A model generated the notes under the pieces. The model saw only the letters and a program-made list of their open reading frames with translations. It did not search any database and was not told the origin of the DNA. DNA of 64,000 bases, taken from Streptosporangium subroseum (GTDB lineage Bacteria > Actinomycetota > Actinomycetes > Streptosporangiales > Streptosporangiaceae). Positions within the stretch are counted from its first letter, which is position 1; each line of letters starts with the position of its first letter. The stretch spans positions 124,001 to 188,000 of the forward strand of contig NZ_FZOD01000008.1 of the NCBI RefSeq assembly GCF_900188345.1. Reading direction: 5' to 3'. Position numbers and translations under genes: made by a program. Shown here piece by piece: positions 47,493 through 55,347 of the stretch.

Positions 47493-48752
47493 TCAAGCCG
47501 CCACGAGCTGATCAAGCTCGACAGCCACCGCGGATTCCTCAACCGCCTCCTCGATCCAGGTGAAGAGGGTTGCGGGGCGGCCACCCTCAGACCTCAGCTT
47601 GGATGTGGTCACAAACTCGCTGGCGTCGGTGATCGCTCGGACCTCCGCAGCACGGACCCGCTGGAACTTGCGGGCCACCTCGGTGGAGGTCACACCCTCC
47701 GGCCCGGCGCCCTGGATGAAGGCCAGGATGCGCGCCGGGATCTCGTTACCGGACGCCTCGACCTCGGGCAGCGTGTAGGTGACCGTCTCGACCATGTAGG
47801 TGATGAGGGCCAGCGCGGCGTCGAAATCCCCGACCGTGAGTTCTGTCCGCTTATCGGCCAGGGCATAGAGGCCGGCGAGTCTGATCATGTACGCCATGGC
47901 CCGCTCGGTGTACTGCCCGAGCTGCTCGTTTCCCGTGGTCATCGCGTCGCAGATCTCGCGATGCCGGGTCTCGAAGATCTTCGCGACCGCCATGGGCACG
48001 TTCAGGTCGGTGACCTCTTGGGCGAAGTTGACCATGCTCCGGAACCTGTGGCCCAGACGCTCGATGACCTTGTCCGGGTTCGCCGAGGCGAACACCGGGA
48101 GCTTCTTCGACTGGAGCACCCAGACCGGGAAGAACCGGTTGTAGGTGCCGCCCGTGGCGTCACGAGACCCGCTGATCGCGCCCCAGTTCTTCGGCTGCAC
48201 ATGCCCGACGATCGCGACGTGTGGCTTGTGGATCTGGAGGTCAACCTGGCTGGTGCGGTGGCCGATGGTCGAGCCGTCCCACGCCTTGCGGAGGTACCCA
48301 CCGATCTTGGTGTCTCGCTTGGCGTTCGCGATGAACTCGTCCATCTCTTCGGAGATGAAGAGCATGGGCGATGACACGCCCCGGATCGCGCGCTCCGCCA
48401 GCTCGTTGGCGAAACCCAGCCCCGTGGCCGGGAGGTTGTACGAGACGTTGTTCTGGAAGAACGACTCCAGCCCGGACTCAATGACCTTCATCGCGATTCC
48501 GGTAGCCGTTCCCTTACGGCCCACCCCGGTAGGCCCGACCAAGACCGGCCAGAAGCTCAGCGGCATCGACCCCTTGCCCGTGCCCACACCGGGCAGGCTG
48601 CCAACCGCAGCACTGAATCCAGAAAGGAAGGTGACCAGAACACCCACCATGGAGCCCTCGGTGTACTTGTCCAGCTCCTCGACCATCTTGCCGAGTGGAC
48701 CCTGGAACATGTCCGGATTAGCAACCGGCATCTCATTCGTTAAGCAACTCAC
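47493..48752 (-). CDS. DUF3987-like ATPase of the island (replication-type)
   Basis: About 419 residues. WPVLVGPTGVGRKGTATGIA is the Walker A-like loop (RKGT in place of GKT, as in DUF3987 proteins of actinophages and plasmids), and SPMLFISEEMDEF a Walker B-like acidic strand. VAIVGHVQPKNWGAISGSRDATGGTYNRFFPVW resembles the helicase-like sensor part. GTG 48752 is chosen because AAGGAG stands six bases upstream. It probably acts in replication of the ancestral phage or plasmid. Confidence 0.75.
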   Translation of the reverse strand: MSCLTNEMPVANPDMFQGPLGKMVEELDKYTEGSMVGVLVTFLSGFSAAVGSLPGVGTGKGSMPLSFWPVLVGPTGVGRKGTATGIAMKVIESGLESFFQNNVSYNLPATGLGFANELAERAIRGVSSPMLFISEEMDEFIANAKRDTKIGGYLRKAWDGSTIGHRTSQVDLQIHKPHVAIVGHVQPKNWGAISGSRDATGGTYNRFFPVWVLQSKKLPVFASANPDKVIERLGHRFRSMVNFAQEVTDLNVPMAVAKIFETRHREICDAMTTGNEQLGQYTERAMAYMIRLAGLYALADKRTELTVGDFDAALALITYMVETVTYTLPEVEASGNEIPARILAFIQGAGPEGVTSTEVARKFQRVRAAEVRAITDASEFVTTSKLRSEGGRPATLFTWIEEAVEESAVAVELDQLVAA

Positions 48753-48841
48753 CGCATTCTCCTTTATCAAGTAAGTTGAGTTATTGGGATTGACGATCTG
48801 GAGACCGCATACCGCTTGCGCGGTGTGCTGGTCCAGTCCTC

Positions 48842-49126
48842 TCAATCGGTGAGAGTCACGGCCAATTCGTGCGCGCTGTAGCGATCGGCAACAAACCCGG
48901 TCACGTCCTGGTCGAACGCGATCACCGAATAAATCCAGTCGCTGGGAGATTCATCGGGGTCGAGTTCGTAGTCGTGCCCGAACTCGGCCAGCAGTTCCTG
49001 CTTGATTTCCTCGCGGTCGTCGAGGAACACGAACCTCGATCCTTCCGGATAGGTGACCGTGAGCAGGAGCGGCGGCGCATCCTCATGAGGTGCGAACCAA
49101 TCGCAAACCATCGTTTGAGTGGGCAT
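48842..49126 (-). CDS. Small acidic phage-type protein
   Basis: 94 residues, acidic: MVCDWFAPHEDAPPLLLTVTYPEGSRFVFLDDREEIKQELLAEFGHDYELD. GAAGG precedes ATG. No family recognised; it directly precedes the DUF3987-like gene. Confidence 0.55.
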   Translation of the reverse strand: MPTQTMVCDWFAPHEDAPPLLLTVTYPEGSRFVFLDDREEIKQELLAEFGHDYELDPDESPSDWIYSVIAFDQDVTGFVADRYSAHELAVTLTD

Positions 49127-49150
49127 CAGGAAACCTTCTCTTTCTTGTTG

Positions 49151-49369
49151 CTAGGACAGGAGCGAATCGACGTACGCGGGAATGTCAACAGCCTTGAACA
49201 CGTCGTCGTCATCGAACTCGATGTGAATGTCCGAGCCTTCGGAGTCGGCCTCGGCGTGGCCCTCAAGCCATGTGATAGCCGCATCCCCATGGCCAGCGAC
49301 CATGAGCAGAGCTGCCACCGAGTCCGCCTCATGGCAGGAGAAGTGGCCGCCATTGTCATAGGCGAACAT
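49151..49369 (-). CDS. Small acidic protein, start uncertain
   Basis: 72 residues from ATG 49369, ending EFDDDDVFKAVDIPAYVDSLLS. The same frame stays protein-like upstream (TIDLGLLAVCLTDLADVFGGG) up to the stop of the DUF7178-like gene at 49452, but holds no start codon, so the true start may be lost by a small indel or lie at an unusual codon. Confidence 0.45.
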   Translation of the reverse strand: MFAYDNGGHFSCHEADSVAALLMVAGHGDAAITWLEGHAEADSEGSDIHIEFDDDDVFKAVDIPAYVDSLLS

Positions 49370-49451
49370 GCCGCCACCGAATACGTCGGCCAGGTCCGTA
49401 AGGCATACGGCGAGAAGGCCAAGGTCGATGGTTGTGGTGGTGGTGTCCGTG

Positions 49452-49913
49452 TCAAATCTCCTGTGTGGCGTTGTTCGGGCAGGGGTTCAGCGGGTCCATA
49501 TCGAGTGCGTGTCGGTCGATGCAAATCGAATCCGCATCGATCGGGTCAGTAATGCACCTGTAGAAATTCCCCGCCTTAATGCCCGTCGGAAGCACATGCT
49601 CGGGCAATTCACCCGACATAATCCGAGCGGCTTTCCGGAGTGCATCGCCCAAGTGCCCCGACGGCTTACCCTCAACGAATGCCTTAGCGGCCAATTTCAT
49701 GTTTTCGTTCCAAGATTTATTAGCCGAAAGCGCAGCGACAACACCCGCACCCTTGATTAAATCGCCATCGGCGATCATGTACGCCAGTTGATTAGCCGTG
49801 CGGTATCAGGACATTCCACGGCACATTTGGTCGGGCGTGGCCCTGTCCCAAACCGCGAGGGTGTTCCCCACGTATGCCCCACGCGTCATTTCGTTGGCCT
49901 TTATCTCGATCAT
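49452..49913 (-). pseudogene. DUF7178-like phage gene with an in-frame TGA
   Basis: Reading from ATG 49913 (GGAG six bases upstream) gives MIEIKANEMTRGAYVGNTLAVW..CRGMS, then TGA at 49806-49808. The same frame goes on YRTANQLAYMIADGDLIKGAGVVAALSANKSWNEN and ends with GNFYRCITDPIDADSICIDRHALDMDP. Relatives in actinophages, as I recall them, have Trp at this point, so TGG to TGA is the simplest change. It may be a dead gene or a readthrough case. Confidence 0.7.
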
Positions 49914-50057
49914 TAATAGCTCCAAACAATGGCTGTAGATGTTCGAGGAAGTGCCCTAGGCGCGTTTGAAGCGCTTGCTCACGCCATTTCTGGCGCACTA
50001 AGGATAATGCCGCGAAACTCGTTCCTACCAATCTCATATAGACAGGAAAAAGGGGGA

Positions 50058-50312
50058 CTACACCCACGCCGGGTAGTAGTTGTCCTGGTCGGCGTACCAG
50101 CGCTCGATCAGGGCGTATGCCGACCATTTGTCGTCGGCCGTACCCACCAGCTGCACGCGCTTGCCGAACACGGCGTATGCCTCATGCGTCTCCCACACCG
50201 TCGATGCGACCTGTTCCCTCCGGCGAATCGTCACGCCGTTGGCGTCTCCGCCACCGGCCACCATGGCCAGTCCATCGCGGTGCGGGTAAGCGCCATATTC
50301 GAAGTCGATCAC
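50058..50312 (-). CDS. Small hypothetical protein
   Basis: About 84 residues (VIDFEYGAYPHRDGLAMVAGGGDANGVTIRRREQ...) ending IERWYADQDNYYPAWV. GGAGGA lies just before GTG 50312; an in-frame ATG at 50354 would add 14 residues. No family recognised. Confidence 0.5.
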   Translation of the reverse strand: MIDFEYGAYPHRDGLAMVAGGGDANGVTIRRREQVASTVWETHEAYAVFGKRVQLVGTADDKWSAYALIERWYADQDNYYPAWV

Positions 50313-50515
50313 TGTTCCTCCGGTTGTGATCAAGGAGTCACGTCCCGATGACATGACCCCGTGATCACCGCCCGGCGGCGGTGATTGATCAGCGAGAGCG
50401 CCCACCTCTCACACGGCCGGGGATCGTCGCACGAGACGAAAAGTCTCTGGGTTCCAGGGCTGCCCGCTGGGGTTCCGGTCCGCCGCCCCGTTCCGGTGGG
50501 GCGACCTTCTTCGAT

Positions 50516-50731
50516 TCAGTTCTCAAACAGCTGCTGTAGCGGCGTTCGCGCCGTATCGCGCCACTTGCCGCTCCGGGGATTCCCCCGGCCAGTCCGCGCT
50601 CCCTGGCGACCGTCCTGCTCTGCCCCTTCGCCGTGTCGCTCGGTGTTGCTTACAACGAGAACTATGCAGGACATGAGTATGGGAGTCCAACAAGATCTTG
50701 CATATACCATTCTCATAGCAGTCGTGATCAT
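50516..50731 (-). CDS. Possible small membrane protein
   Basis: 71 residues (MITTAMRMVYARSCWTPILMSCIVLVVSNTE...) with one hydrophobic stretch and a basic tail. A good GGGAGG ribosome site lies eight bases before ATG 50731, and AT-rich DNA upstream could be a promoter. No homologue recognised. Confidence 0.35.
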   Translation of the reverse strand: MITTAMRMVYARSCWTPILMSCIVLVVSNTERHGEGAEQDGRQGARTGRGNPRSGKWRDTARTPLQQLFEN

Positions 50732-50828
50732 GGCTTCCACCTCCCGATTTATCAATTTTAAGAATCTTGAAATTAGTTTGGTAGGCCATTCCCAACAGGC
50801 TTTCCAATGAGATTGGGAGAATTGCTCG

Positions 50829-50867
50829 CACACGGGCACACGGGCACACGGGCACACGGGCACACGG
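50829..50867. repeat. Tandem repeat of CACACGGG
   Basis: Nearly five head-to-tail copies of the 8-base unit CACACGGG over 39 bases, with no variation. It is too short and has no spacers to be a CRISPR array. Confidence 0.85.
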
Positions 50868-51302
50868 TCCCGCGTGGGCGCTGGGCTCTCGCTCGGCTGG
50901 TCGGTCAGTCACGTCGCATGACGCGCTCGGCCGCGCATGGCGCGCCCCCTCGCTCGCATGGGTGCGCTCGCGCCTGCCCCCCGCCTCCGCGCGCCGCCAC
51001 CCTCGCTCGCGCATGAGGCGCGCTACGCGCGACTACGGGAAGATCACCAGGCGCCATTATTCAGGGTGCCCTTACCGTCTCGCCGGTAGCCCCGGTTTTC
51101 GCCTCGATTGAGCTGCGGATTCTCGCCTAACGGCCTAACTCGGTTAGGTCGGATAGGGAGTGCCCGAGAGGCCCCCCTTAATGCCAAAAAGCCCCTCAGA
51201 GGCCCTATCGGGGGCCGCCTACGGGGTCTTGGGGAGGCCGCGGCGAGGTGGGGCCGGCGACCTGGAAACTGCCCTCTTGTGGAGGAGCTTCCGCGGAGTT
51301 GA

Positions 51303-51878
51303 TCAGGCGGCGGCAGTACCGGTTTCACTGTCCTTCACCCAGTACCTGACGGTGATGTCCATGTCGGTCCGGTCCATCGCGACGATGGGCGCCGTGAGCG
51401 TCGGTGCGAGGCAAGGGAGTCTCGGCCAGGGGTGGCCGAGCTGGGACTGGACTCGGTAGATCCAGCCGTCCTCGCCGTTCTCGAAGCGCAGCCGGCTGAC
51501 GACGAGGTGCTCGTCCTCGTGCAGGGTCTCGTACTCGACTGTAGGTGTTGCCATGAAGTCCACGGCGGGCAGCCTGGACATCCAGACGGTGATGTAGTTG
51601 CACTCCCCGTCGAAAAAAGTGCGGAGAAGCCGGCCCCTGAAGAGGGGGGTCGCGAGGTGTGGCGTCTCTGGGTAGATGGAGACCCCGTTGGGGACCTTGT
51701 ACTCGTAGATGTAGCCGTCCGCGTATGCCTGTCGCATCACGCGCACCCCGGAGGTCGTGTGCGTGAGCACCTCTACGCAGCCCGTGGCGCGGAGGGGGTC
51801 TGCTGGGCCGTGTGTGGCTGGTACTTGTGGTGCTAATGGTGCAACTTGTGCTGCCAGCGGGGCAGAAGCGTCTAACAT
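51303..51878 (-). CDS. Hypothetical protein, possibly leaderless
   Basis: 191 residues: a Pro/Ala-rich start, then ADGYIYEYKVPNGVSIYPETPHLATPLFRGRLLRTFFDGECNYITVW and ENGEDGWIYRVQSQLGHPWPRL. No family recognised. No ribosome site precedes ATG 51878, but a TATAAA box lies about ten bases upstream, as expected for a leaderless transcript. Confidence 0.55.
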   Translation of the reverse strand: MLDASAPLAAQVAPLAPQVPATHGPADPLRATGCVEVLTHTTSGVRVMRQAYADGYIYEYKVPNGVSIYPETPHLATPLFRGRLLRTFFDGECNYITVWMSRLPAVDFMATPTVEYETLHEDEHLVVSRLRFENGEDGWIYRVQSQLGHPWPRLPCLAPTLTAPIVAMDRTDMDITVRYWVKDSETGTAAA

Positions 51879-51938
51879 GTCCGATTTATATCGTTTTTAA
51901 CCCATTTTTGGGTCACACATCGGTGAACGTTGGGTAGA

Positions 51939-52319
51939 TCAGCGCTGGTCAGCCAGCACGTTGGGCTTGCCGGCCTTCTTCCACGCCTGCTCGATGTGGA
52001 ACCCGACCCGTCCGTTGTCGTTGACTTCCATGTTCTGGCTTTTGGCCCAGGCCCGAGCCTGGGCATTCTCGCTGGGAACGCTCCTCGGGAGCCTCTTAGG
52101 CGCCGGTCGGGAGGCCGGCCTCAGTGCGGAGGCGCTGGACCCCTTCTCCACGGTCTCCCATGCCTTGAGGAACTCCTTCTGATGGGTCACGCAGAGGTCG
52201 TTCTCCTTGCGCTCGCCCGCCAGGTTGGTCCACGCGTTGTGGTGGATGGCCTCGGCGTCGCCGTCGTGCCAATCACACACCACTATCTGTTTGGTAGCCA
52301 CGTCTCCCCCATCTGCCAT
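51939..52319 (-). CDS. Lsr2-like nucleoid-associated protein with N-terminal zinc-type module
   Basis: 126 residues. The C-terminal part (about 83-120) is SENAQARAWAKSQNMEVNDNGRVGFHIEQAWKKAG, the pattern of the Lsr2 DNA-binding domain, where the minor-groove RGR is here NGR. The N-terminal half has CDWHDGDAE and later NDLCVTHQKEF, a CxxH/CxxH-like arrangement that may bind zinc in place of the Lsr2 dimer domain. Such proteins in phages bind AT-rich DNA and could silence or antagonise host Lsr2. Confidence 0.7.
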   Translation of the reverse strand: MADGGDVATKQIVVCDWHDGDAEAIHHNAWTNLAGERKENDLCVTHQKEFLKAWETVEKGSSASALRPASRPAPKRLPRSVPSENAQARAWAKSQNMEVNDNGRVGFHIEQAWKKAGKPNVLADQR

Positions 52320-52462
52320 GCCCGATGAAAAAGGAAGAAGTCGGGCGATCAGTCTGTGCTCGTACGGGCGCTGATCTTACCAACCTCCACCTCTTCTATC
52401 GCAAAGAGCCCCCGCCAGGGTGGCCTTACCCGCCCTTCACCCAGGTTTGGGCTCCGTTTTGT

Positions 52463-52490
52463 TTGAAAGTTCTAGCATTTCCCATACTGT
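52463..52490 (+). promoter_or_regulatory. Promoter for a leaderless gene
   Basis: TTGAAA, 16 bases, then TACTGT. The expected transcription start falls at the ATG of the gene at 52498, which has no ribosome site, so leaderless translation is likely. Confidence 0.5.
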
Positions 52491-52497
52491 ATGGCGT

Positions 52498-52854
52498 ATG
52501 GACAAAACACCGACTATCGGTTCATCCTATGAATCGGCCGAGGGGGCCAAGATGTGTTCGATCGCTCCAGAGTCCATGTCCGATGAGGTTCTACGGGATC
52601 TTCGGGGCTGGAACAGGCTGCTGGCCGAGCTGAGCTGGCACGAATCCATCTACTGGGTGCTCCGTGCCCCGCAGAACCCCATGTCGTACCGGGATCTGGC
52701 TTACAAGGCCCATCTCAGCGTCTACTTCCTGTTCCAGATCCACGACTGGCTCCTGATCCACCAGCACGAGCTGGTGAAGGACATCCTCACGCCGTTCCAC
52801 TGCCCGAAGTGCACCTACCGCATCCACCCGCCGGAGATGCTGGCCGAGCCCTAA
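52498..52854 (+). CDS. Hypothetical protein with C-terminal Cys pair
   Basis: 118 residues. LRGWNRLLAELSWHESIYWVLRAPQNPMSYRDLAYKAHLSVYFLFQIHDWLL is helical; the end has PFHCPKCTYRIHPP, a small zinc-ribbon-like motif. ATG 52498 fits a leaderless start; ATG 52552 with AGGGGG five bases before it is the alternative. It converges on the next gene with a four-base overlap. Family unknown. Confidence 0.55.
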   Translation: MDKTPTIGSSYESAEGAKMCSIAPESMSDEVLRDLRGWNRLLAELSWHESIYWVLRAPQNPMSYRDLAYKAHLSVYFLFQIHDWLLIHQHELVKDILTPFHCPKCTYRIHPPEMLAEP

Positions 52855-53213
52855 CGGGTGTCCGGCGCGCGCCAGAGCCGGCGCATGCGCTGCTGCCCCA
52901 GTTCCTTGAGAGTTCTGGCGTTCTGCCAGGACTCCAAGGGCTCGGGGAGGTTGTCGAAGAGGGTCGCCTTGACGGCAGACACGAAGAACTGCCAGCTTTC
53001 GGGGTCGGTCTCGACGCTGCTCAGGGTTCCTCGGCCGATGGTGACGAACACCCGATCGTCGGAGCCAAAGTGCGGCTCGTAGAGGTCGCCCTTGATGTTG
53101 GCCAGGAAGCCATACCAGTCGTATTCGGACACGACGATGGCGTGGCCTTCGCATCCGGTGGCTCGGATCTCAATGACCCTCATGTACTCGGCTCTGCGGG
53201 CCTCAATCATCAT
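52851..53213 (-). CDS. Hypothetical protein
   Basis: 120 residues: MRVIEIRATGCEGHAIVVSEYDWYGFLANIKGDLYEPHFGSDDRVFVTIGRG, an alpha/beta-like small domain, then a helical tail. It is divergent from the GntR gene, and the operator-like element at 53266-53281 lies between them. Family unknown. Confidence 0.55.
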   Translation of the reverse strand: MMIEARRAEYMRVIEIRATGCEGHAIVVSEYDWYGFLANIKGDLYEPHFGSDDRVFVTIGRGTLSSVETDPESWQFFVSAVKATLFDNLPEPLESWQNARTLKELGQQRMRRLWRAPDTR

Positions 53214-53265
53214 TGAATTACCTGCCTTATAGTTGCGCCTTGGTTCGCATCATAAACTGGACAAG

Positions 53266-53281
53266 ATATATCTCGCTATGG
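53266..53281. promoter_or_regulatory. Repeated operator-like element, copy 3
   Basis: ATATATCTCGCTATGG, holding the full core TATATCTCGCTAT. It is in the divergent gap between the hypothetical gene at 52851-53213 and the GntR gene, where an autoregulated repressor would bind. Confidence 0.6.
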
Positions 53282-53327
53282 TTCACTCCTGCTCGCGGTG
53301 CCTCGCACTGGCACAATGTGGCCACCT

Positions 53328-53576
53328 ATGGTGATCTGCGTGGTGGACCTGCGCAGCAACGAGCCTCTGTGGCCTCAGATCGTCGAGATCATGACGAAGC
53401 GAATCAGATCCGGGCAGTATGAGCCCGGTGAGCGCATCCCGAGCGTCCTTGAGCTGTCTGCTGAGTTCCACGTCACTCCGGTGACGGTGCGTAAGGCCAT
53501 CGGCGGTCTGCGGGATGCCGGCCTCATCGTCACGCATATCGGCATGGGCTCCTACGTGGCCAACAAGCTGCCATAA
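53328..53576 (+). CDS. Short GntR-family regulator (DNA-binding domain only)
   Basis: About 82 residues: LWPQIVEIMTKRIRSGQYEPGERIPSVLELSAEFHVTPVTVRKAIGGLRDAGLIVTHIGMGSYVA is a complete GntR winged helix with no effector domain, like small repressors of actinobacterial plasmids and phages. ATG 53328 and 53316 are both possible. It probably binds the repeated TATATCTCGCTAT elements (inference from position). Confidence 0.85.
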   Translation: MVICVVDLRSNEPLWPQIVEIMTKRIRSGQYEPGERIPSVLELSAEFHVTPVTVRKAIGGLRDAGLIVTHIGMGSYVANKLP

Positions 53577-53584
53577 CGCAAAAA

Positions 53585-53606
53585 GCCCCCGGCCGAAGCC
53601 GGGGGC
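53585..53606. terminator. Bidirectional terminator, copy 3 of the repeated hairpin
   Basis: Same GCCCCCGGC stem and CGAA loop as at 43478 and 44561, preceded by AAAAA. It lies between the convergent GntR and secreted-protein genes. Confidence 0.85.
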
Positions 53607-53618
53607 ACCCTTAGCGGG

Positions 53619-54344
53619 TTATGAGCAGGTGTAGGCGGACGGGGCCTGGTCGAAGGCGATCGGCCAGGTGGTCTTGCCCCGGAGCTTGACGGCCGGGCTG
53701 GTGGCCCTGGCGGTCACGTAGCCCTTGCTACCGGCCTTCACCACGTTGTCTCCGGCGTTGAGGGCCTTGAACCCGTAGGAGTACCGGACGCCAGGGGTGT
53801 TGCCGATGACAATGTGGGCGGCCTTGTCCGAGCAGCGGGGCTGCTTGAACTCGGGGGCCACGGTCACGGCCTTGCAAGAGGTCTGCACGGTCGCGCTGGC
53901 CCAGGGCAGGAACTGCTTCTGCTCCGGTCCCTCGGCCAGGCGCCATTCAACCTTGTGGTAGCCGGAGTTCGGCTTGAAGGGCAGAGTCACCGTCTTGGTG
54001 CCCACACCGTCGATCTTGACCAGGTTGTACCTCGGGCCGAACTTCTGACCAGCCAGAGGGCCTTCCTTGATCGTGGCGTCAACGACCGGGGGGTGCTTCG
54101 GCCGCTGGTCATCCACGCGATAGTCGAAGGTGTAGGCGAACCGCGTCGGGTTGTTAAAGGTGAGCGTGAGCTTGCCGCACTCGTTGACGGCGGCGGCGCT
54201 CGGCACGGTGGGTGCTGCGGCGGCCTGCGTCGCGGAGGGCGTCGGCGTCGGGGTCGCGTCCGCTACGGCGGCCGTGGCCGTCGAGAGAGCTGATGCCGCG
54301 AGCAAGCCCGTGGCAACCAGTGCGAACATGGTGTTGATCTTCAA
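53619..54344 (-). CDS. Secreted protein (island cargo)
   Basis: 241 residues from TTG 54344 (AAAGG six bases upstream; ATG 54329 also possible). A signal peptide (MFALVATGLLAASALSTATAA) and a Thr/Pro linker precede a beta-rich mature part: CGKLTLTFNNPTRFAYTFDYRVDDQRP, VKIDGVGTKTVTLPFKPNSGYHKVEWRL and a Cys pair. Family unknown. It has its own operator-like element and terminator. Confidence 0.65.
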   Translation of the reverse strand: MKINTMFALVATGLLAASALSTATAAVADATPTPTPSATQAAAAPTVPSAAAVNECGKLTLTFNNPTRFAYTFDYRVDDQRPKHPPVVDATIKEGPLAGQKFGPRYNLVKIDGVGTKTVTLPFKPNSGYHKVEWRLAEGPEQKQFLPWASATVQTSCKAVTVAPEFKQPRCSDKAAHIVIGNTPGVRYSYGFKALNAGDNVVKAGSKGYVTARATSPAVKLRGKTTWPIAFDQAPSAYTCS

Positions 54345-54427
54345 AATGGACCTTTCGCGAAGGGTCGTGCAAGGAAGTGCCCTCCGCTACCAAGGCGCGG
54401 AGGGCCTGTCTGTTATATACAATTTCG

Positions 54428-54453
54428 CTATATCTTGCTATATCTCACTGCAG
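54428..54453. promoter_or_regulatory. Repeated operator-like element, copy 4 (double)
   Basis: CTATATCTTGCTATAT overlaps a second, poorer copy CTATATCTCACTGC ten bases on, i.e. one helical turn. It lies about 85 bases before the secreted-protein gene at 54344. One base of the core differs (T for C). Confidence 0.55.
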
Positions 54454-54467
54454 CTCACGACATATGA

Positions 54468-55274
54468 CTACGCTGCACAGTCGCCGGCCTTTGGCTTGTA
54501 GATGACCCGCAGGGGTCCGTACTGGACGCCCAGGGCCAGCCACTCGACATCCTCCAAGTCGTCCCAGTGGACGGTGCAGGACCAGCCACCCTCATGCCGC
54601 CGGGCCTTCATCAGGCGCTCCATGAGTGCCCTGCGCTTCGCGAGGCGCTTTTCGATCCGGGTGCGCAGGTCGTTGGAGGTGCGTAGGTGCTCCACGGTGT
54701 CGCGCAGCCTCTTGTTCTCCGCGCGGAGCGTGGTCACGGACTCGTCGAGCTGGATCATCTGGTAAATCGCGTCGAGCAGGTCGGGGTCACCCTTCTGCAA
54801 GGGGCAGAAGTAGCCGGCCCATGGGCCCCGAGCGCCGTTGCCGGTGCGGTAGGTCATCTCGGCGCGGGAGCAAGCGTTGCCCTGCTGTCCGGGCGGGGTG
54901 GATGCCTGCGAGCGGGCCGGGGCGGCAGGACTCGCGGCGGAGCGTGCGGCGGGAGCGGGAGTCCCGGGGTCCAGGGTCTTGGCGAACTTGGCGACGCGGG
55001 CGACCAGCTCCAGGTAGTTCTTTGCACCGTTCAGTGTGGTCTCGGCCTCCTCCACGGTGTTGCTGGGGAAGACCGCCCAGGGGGCGTCGAAGCCGCTGCC
55101 GAACTTGATCGTGGTCGTGATCTTGGCCTCGGGGCCGTTGTTGACGGTGATGGTGCTCTCCTTGCTCGGGGCGGTGCTGGTGCCGCTCGGGGGGCCTGCG
55201 GCCTGCGCCTCATCGGCGGGCGGCTGAGGGGCCGGTACTGCGGTGGCCCAGGGGTCAGTGTCGAACGCGCTCAT
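54468..55274 (-). CDS. Phage-type protein, possibly ssDNA-binding, with coiled-coil C-terminus
   Basis: 268 residues. The N-terminal domain TITVNNGPEAKITTTIKFGSGFDAPWAVFPSNTVEEAETTL and the central CSRAEMTYRTGNGARGPWAGYFCPLQKG look like a conserved early protein of actinophages. The C-terminal third is a coiled coil (ESVTTLRAENKRLRDTVEHLRTSNDL) and a small domain WSCTVHWDDLEDVEWLALG. The ribonucleotide of function is not certain; ssDNA binding is an inference from recalled relatives. AGATTGGTAG lies just before ATG. Confidence 0.5.
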   Translation of the reverse strand: MSAFDTDPWATAVPAPQPPADEAQAAGPPSGTSTAPSKESTITVNNGPEAKITTTIKFGSGFDAPWAVFPSNTVEEAETTLNGAKNYLELVARVAKFAKTLDPGTPAPAARSAASPAAPARSQASTPPGQQGNACSRAEMTYRTGNGARGPWAGYFCPLQKGDPDLLDAIYQMIQLDESVTTLRAENKRLRDTVEHLRTSNDLRTRIEKRLAKRRALMERLMKARRHEGGWSCTVHWDDLEDVEWLALGVQYGPLRVIYKPKAGDCAA

Positions 55275-55347
55275 ACTGCTACCAATCTCTTGAATGATGA
55301 ATTGCGTTTAGTCCCGAATTAGAGGGGTCTCCCACTACTCTGATTCG

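Larger units (their letters stand above)
50313..51302. other. Sparse region with tandem repeat and AT-rich tract
   Basis: Apart from a possible small membrane protein at 50516-50731 and the CACACGGG array at 50829-50867, no convincing gene is seen. The region contrasts with the tightly packed genes around it and could include an origin or regulatory DNA of the ancestral element. Confidence 0.35.

Noticed and set aside
49792..50127. Minus-strand ORF overlapping the DUF7178-like gene
   Set aside because: It is in another frame from the family-like reading (MIEIKANEMTRG...), which has the ribosome site and matches on both sides of the TGA.
50665..50809. Plus-strand small ORF MSMGVQQDLAYTILIAVV as a peptide gene
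   Set aside because: It has no ribosome site; the opposite strand offers a small ORF with a good GGGAGG site instead.
50829..50867. Possible CRISPR array
   Set aside because: The units are 8 bases with no spacers and no cas genes; it is a simple tandem repeat. The Cas4-like relic is of phage type.
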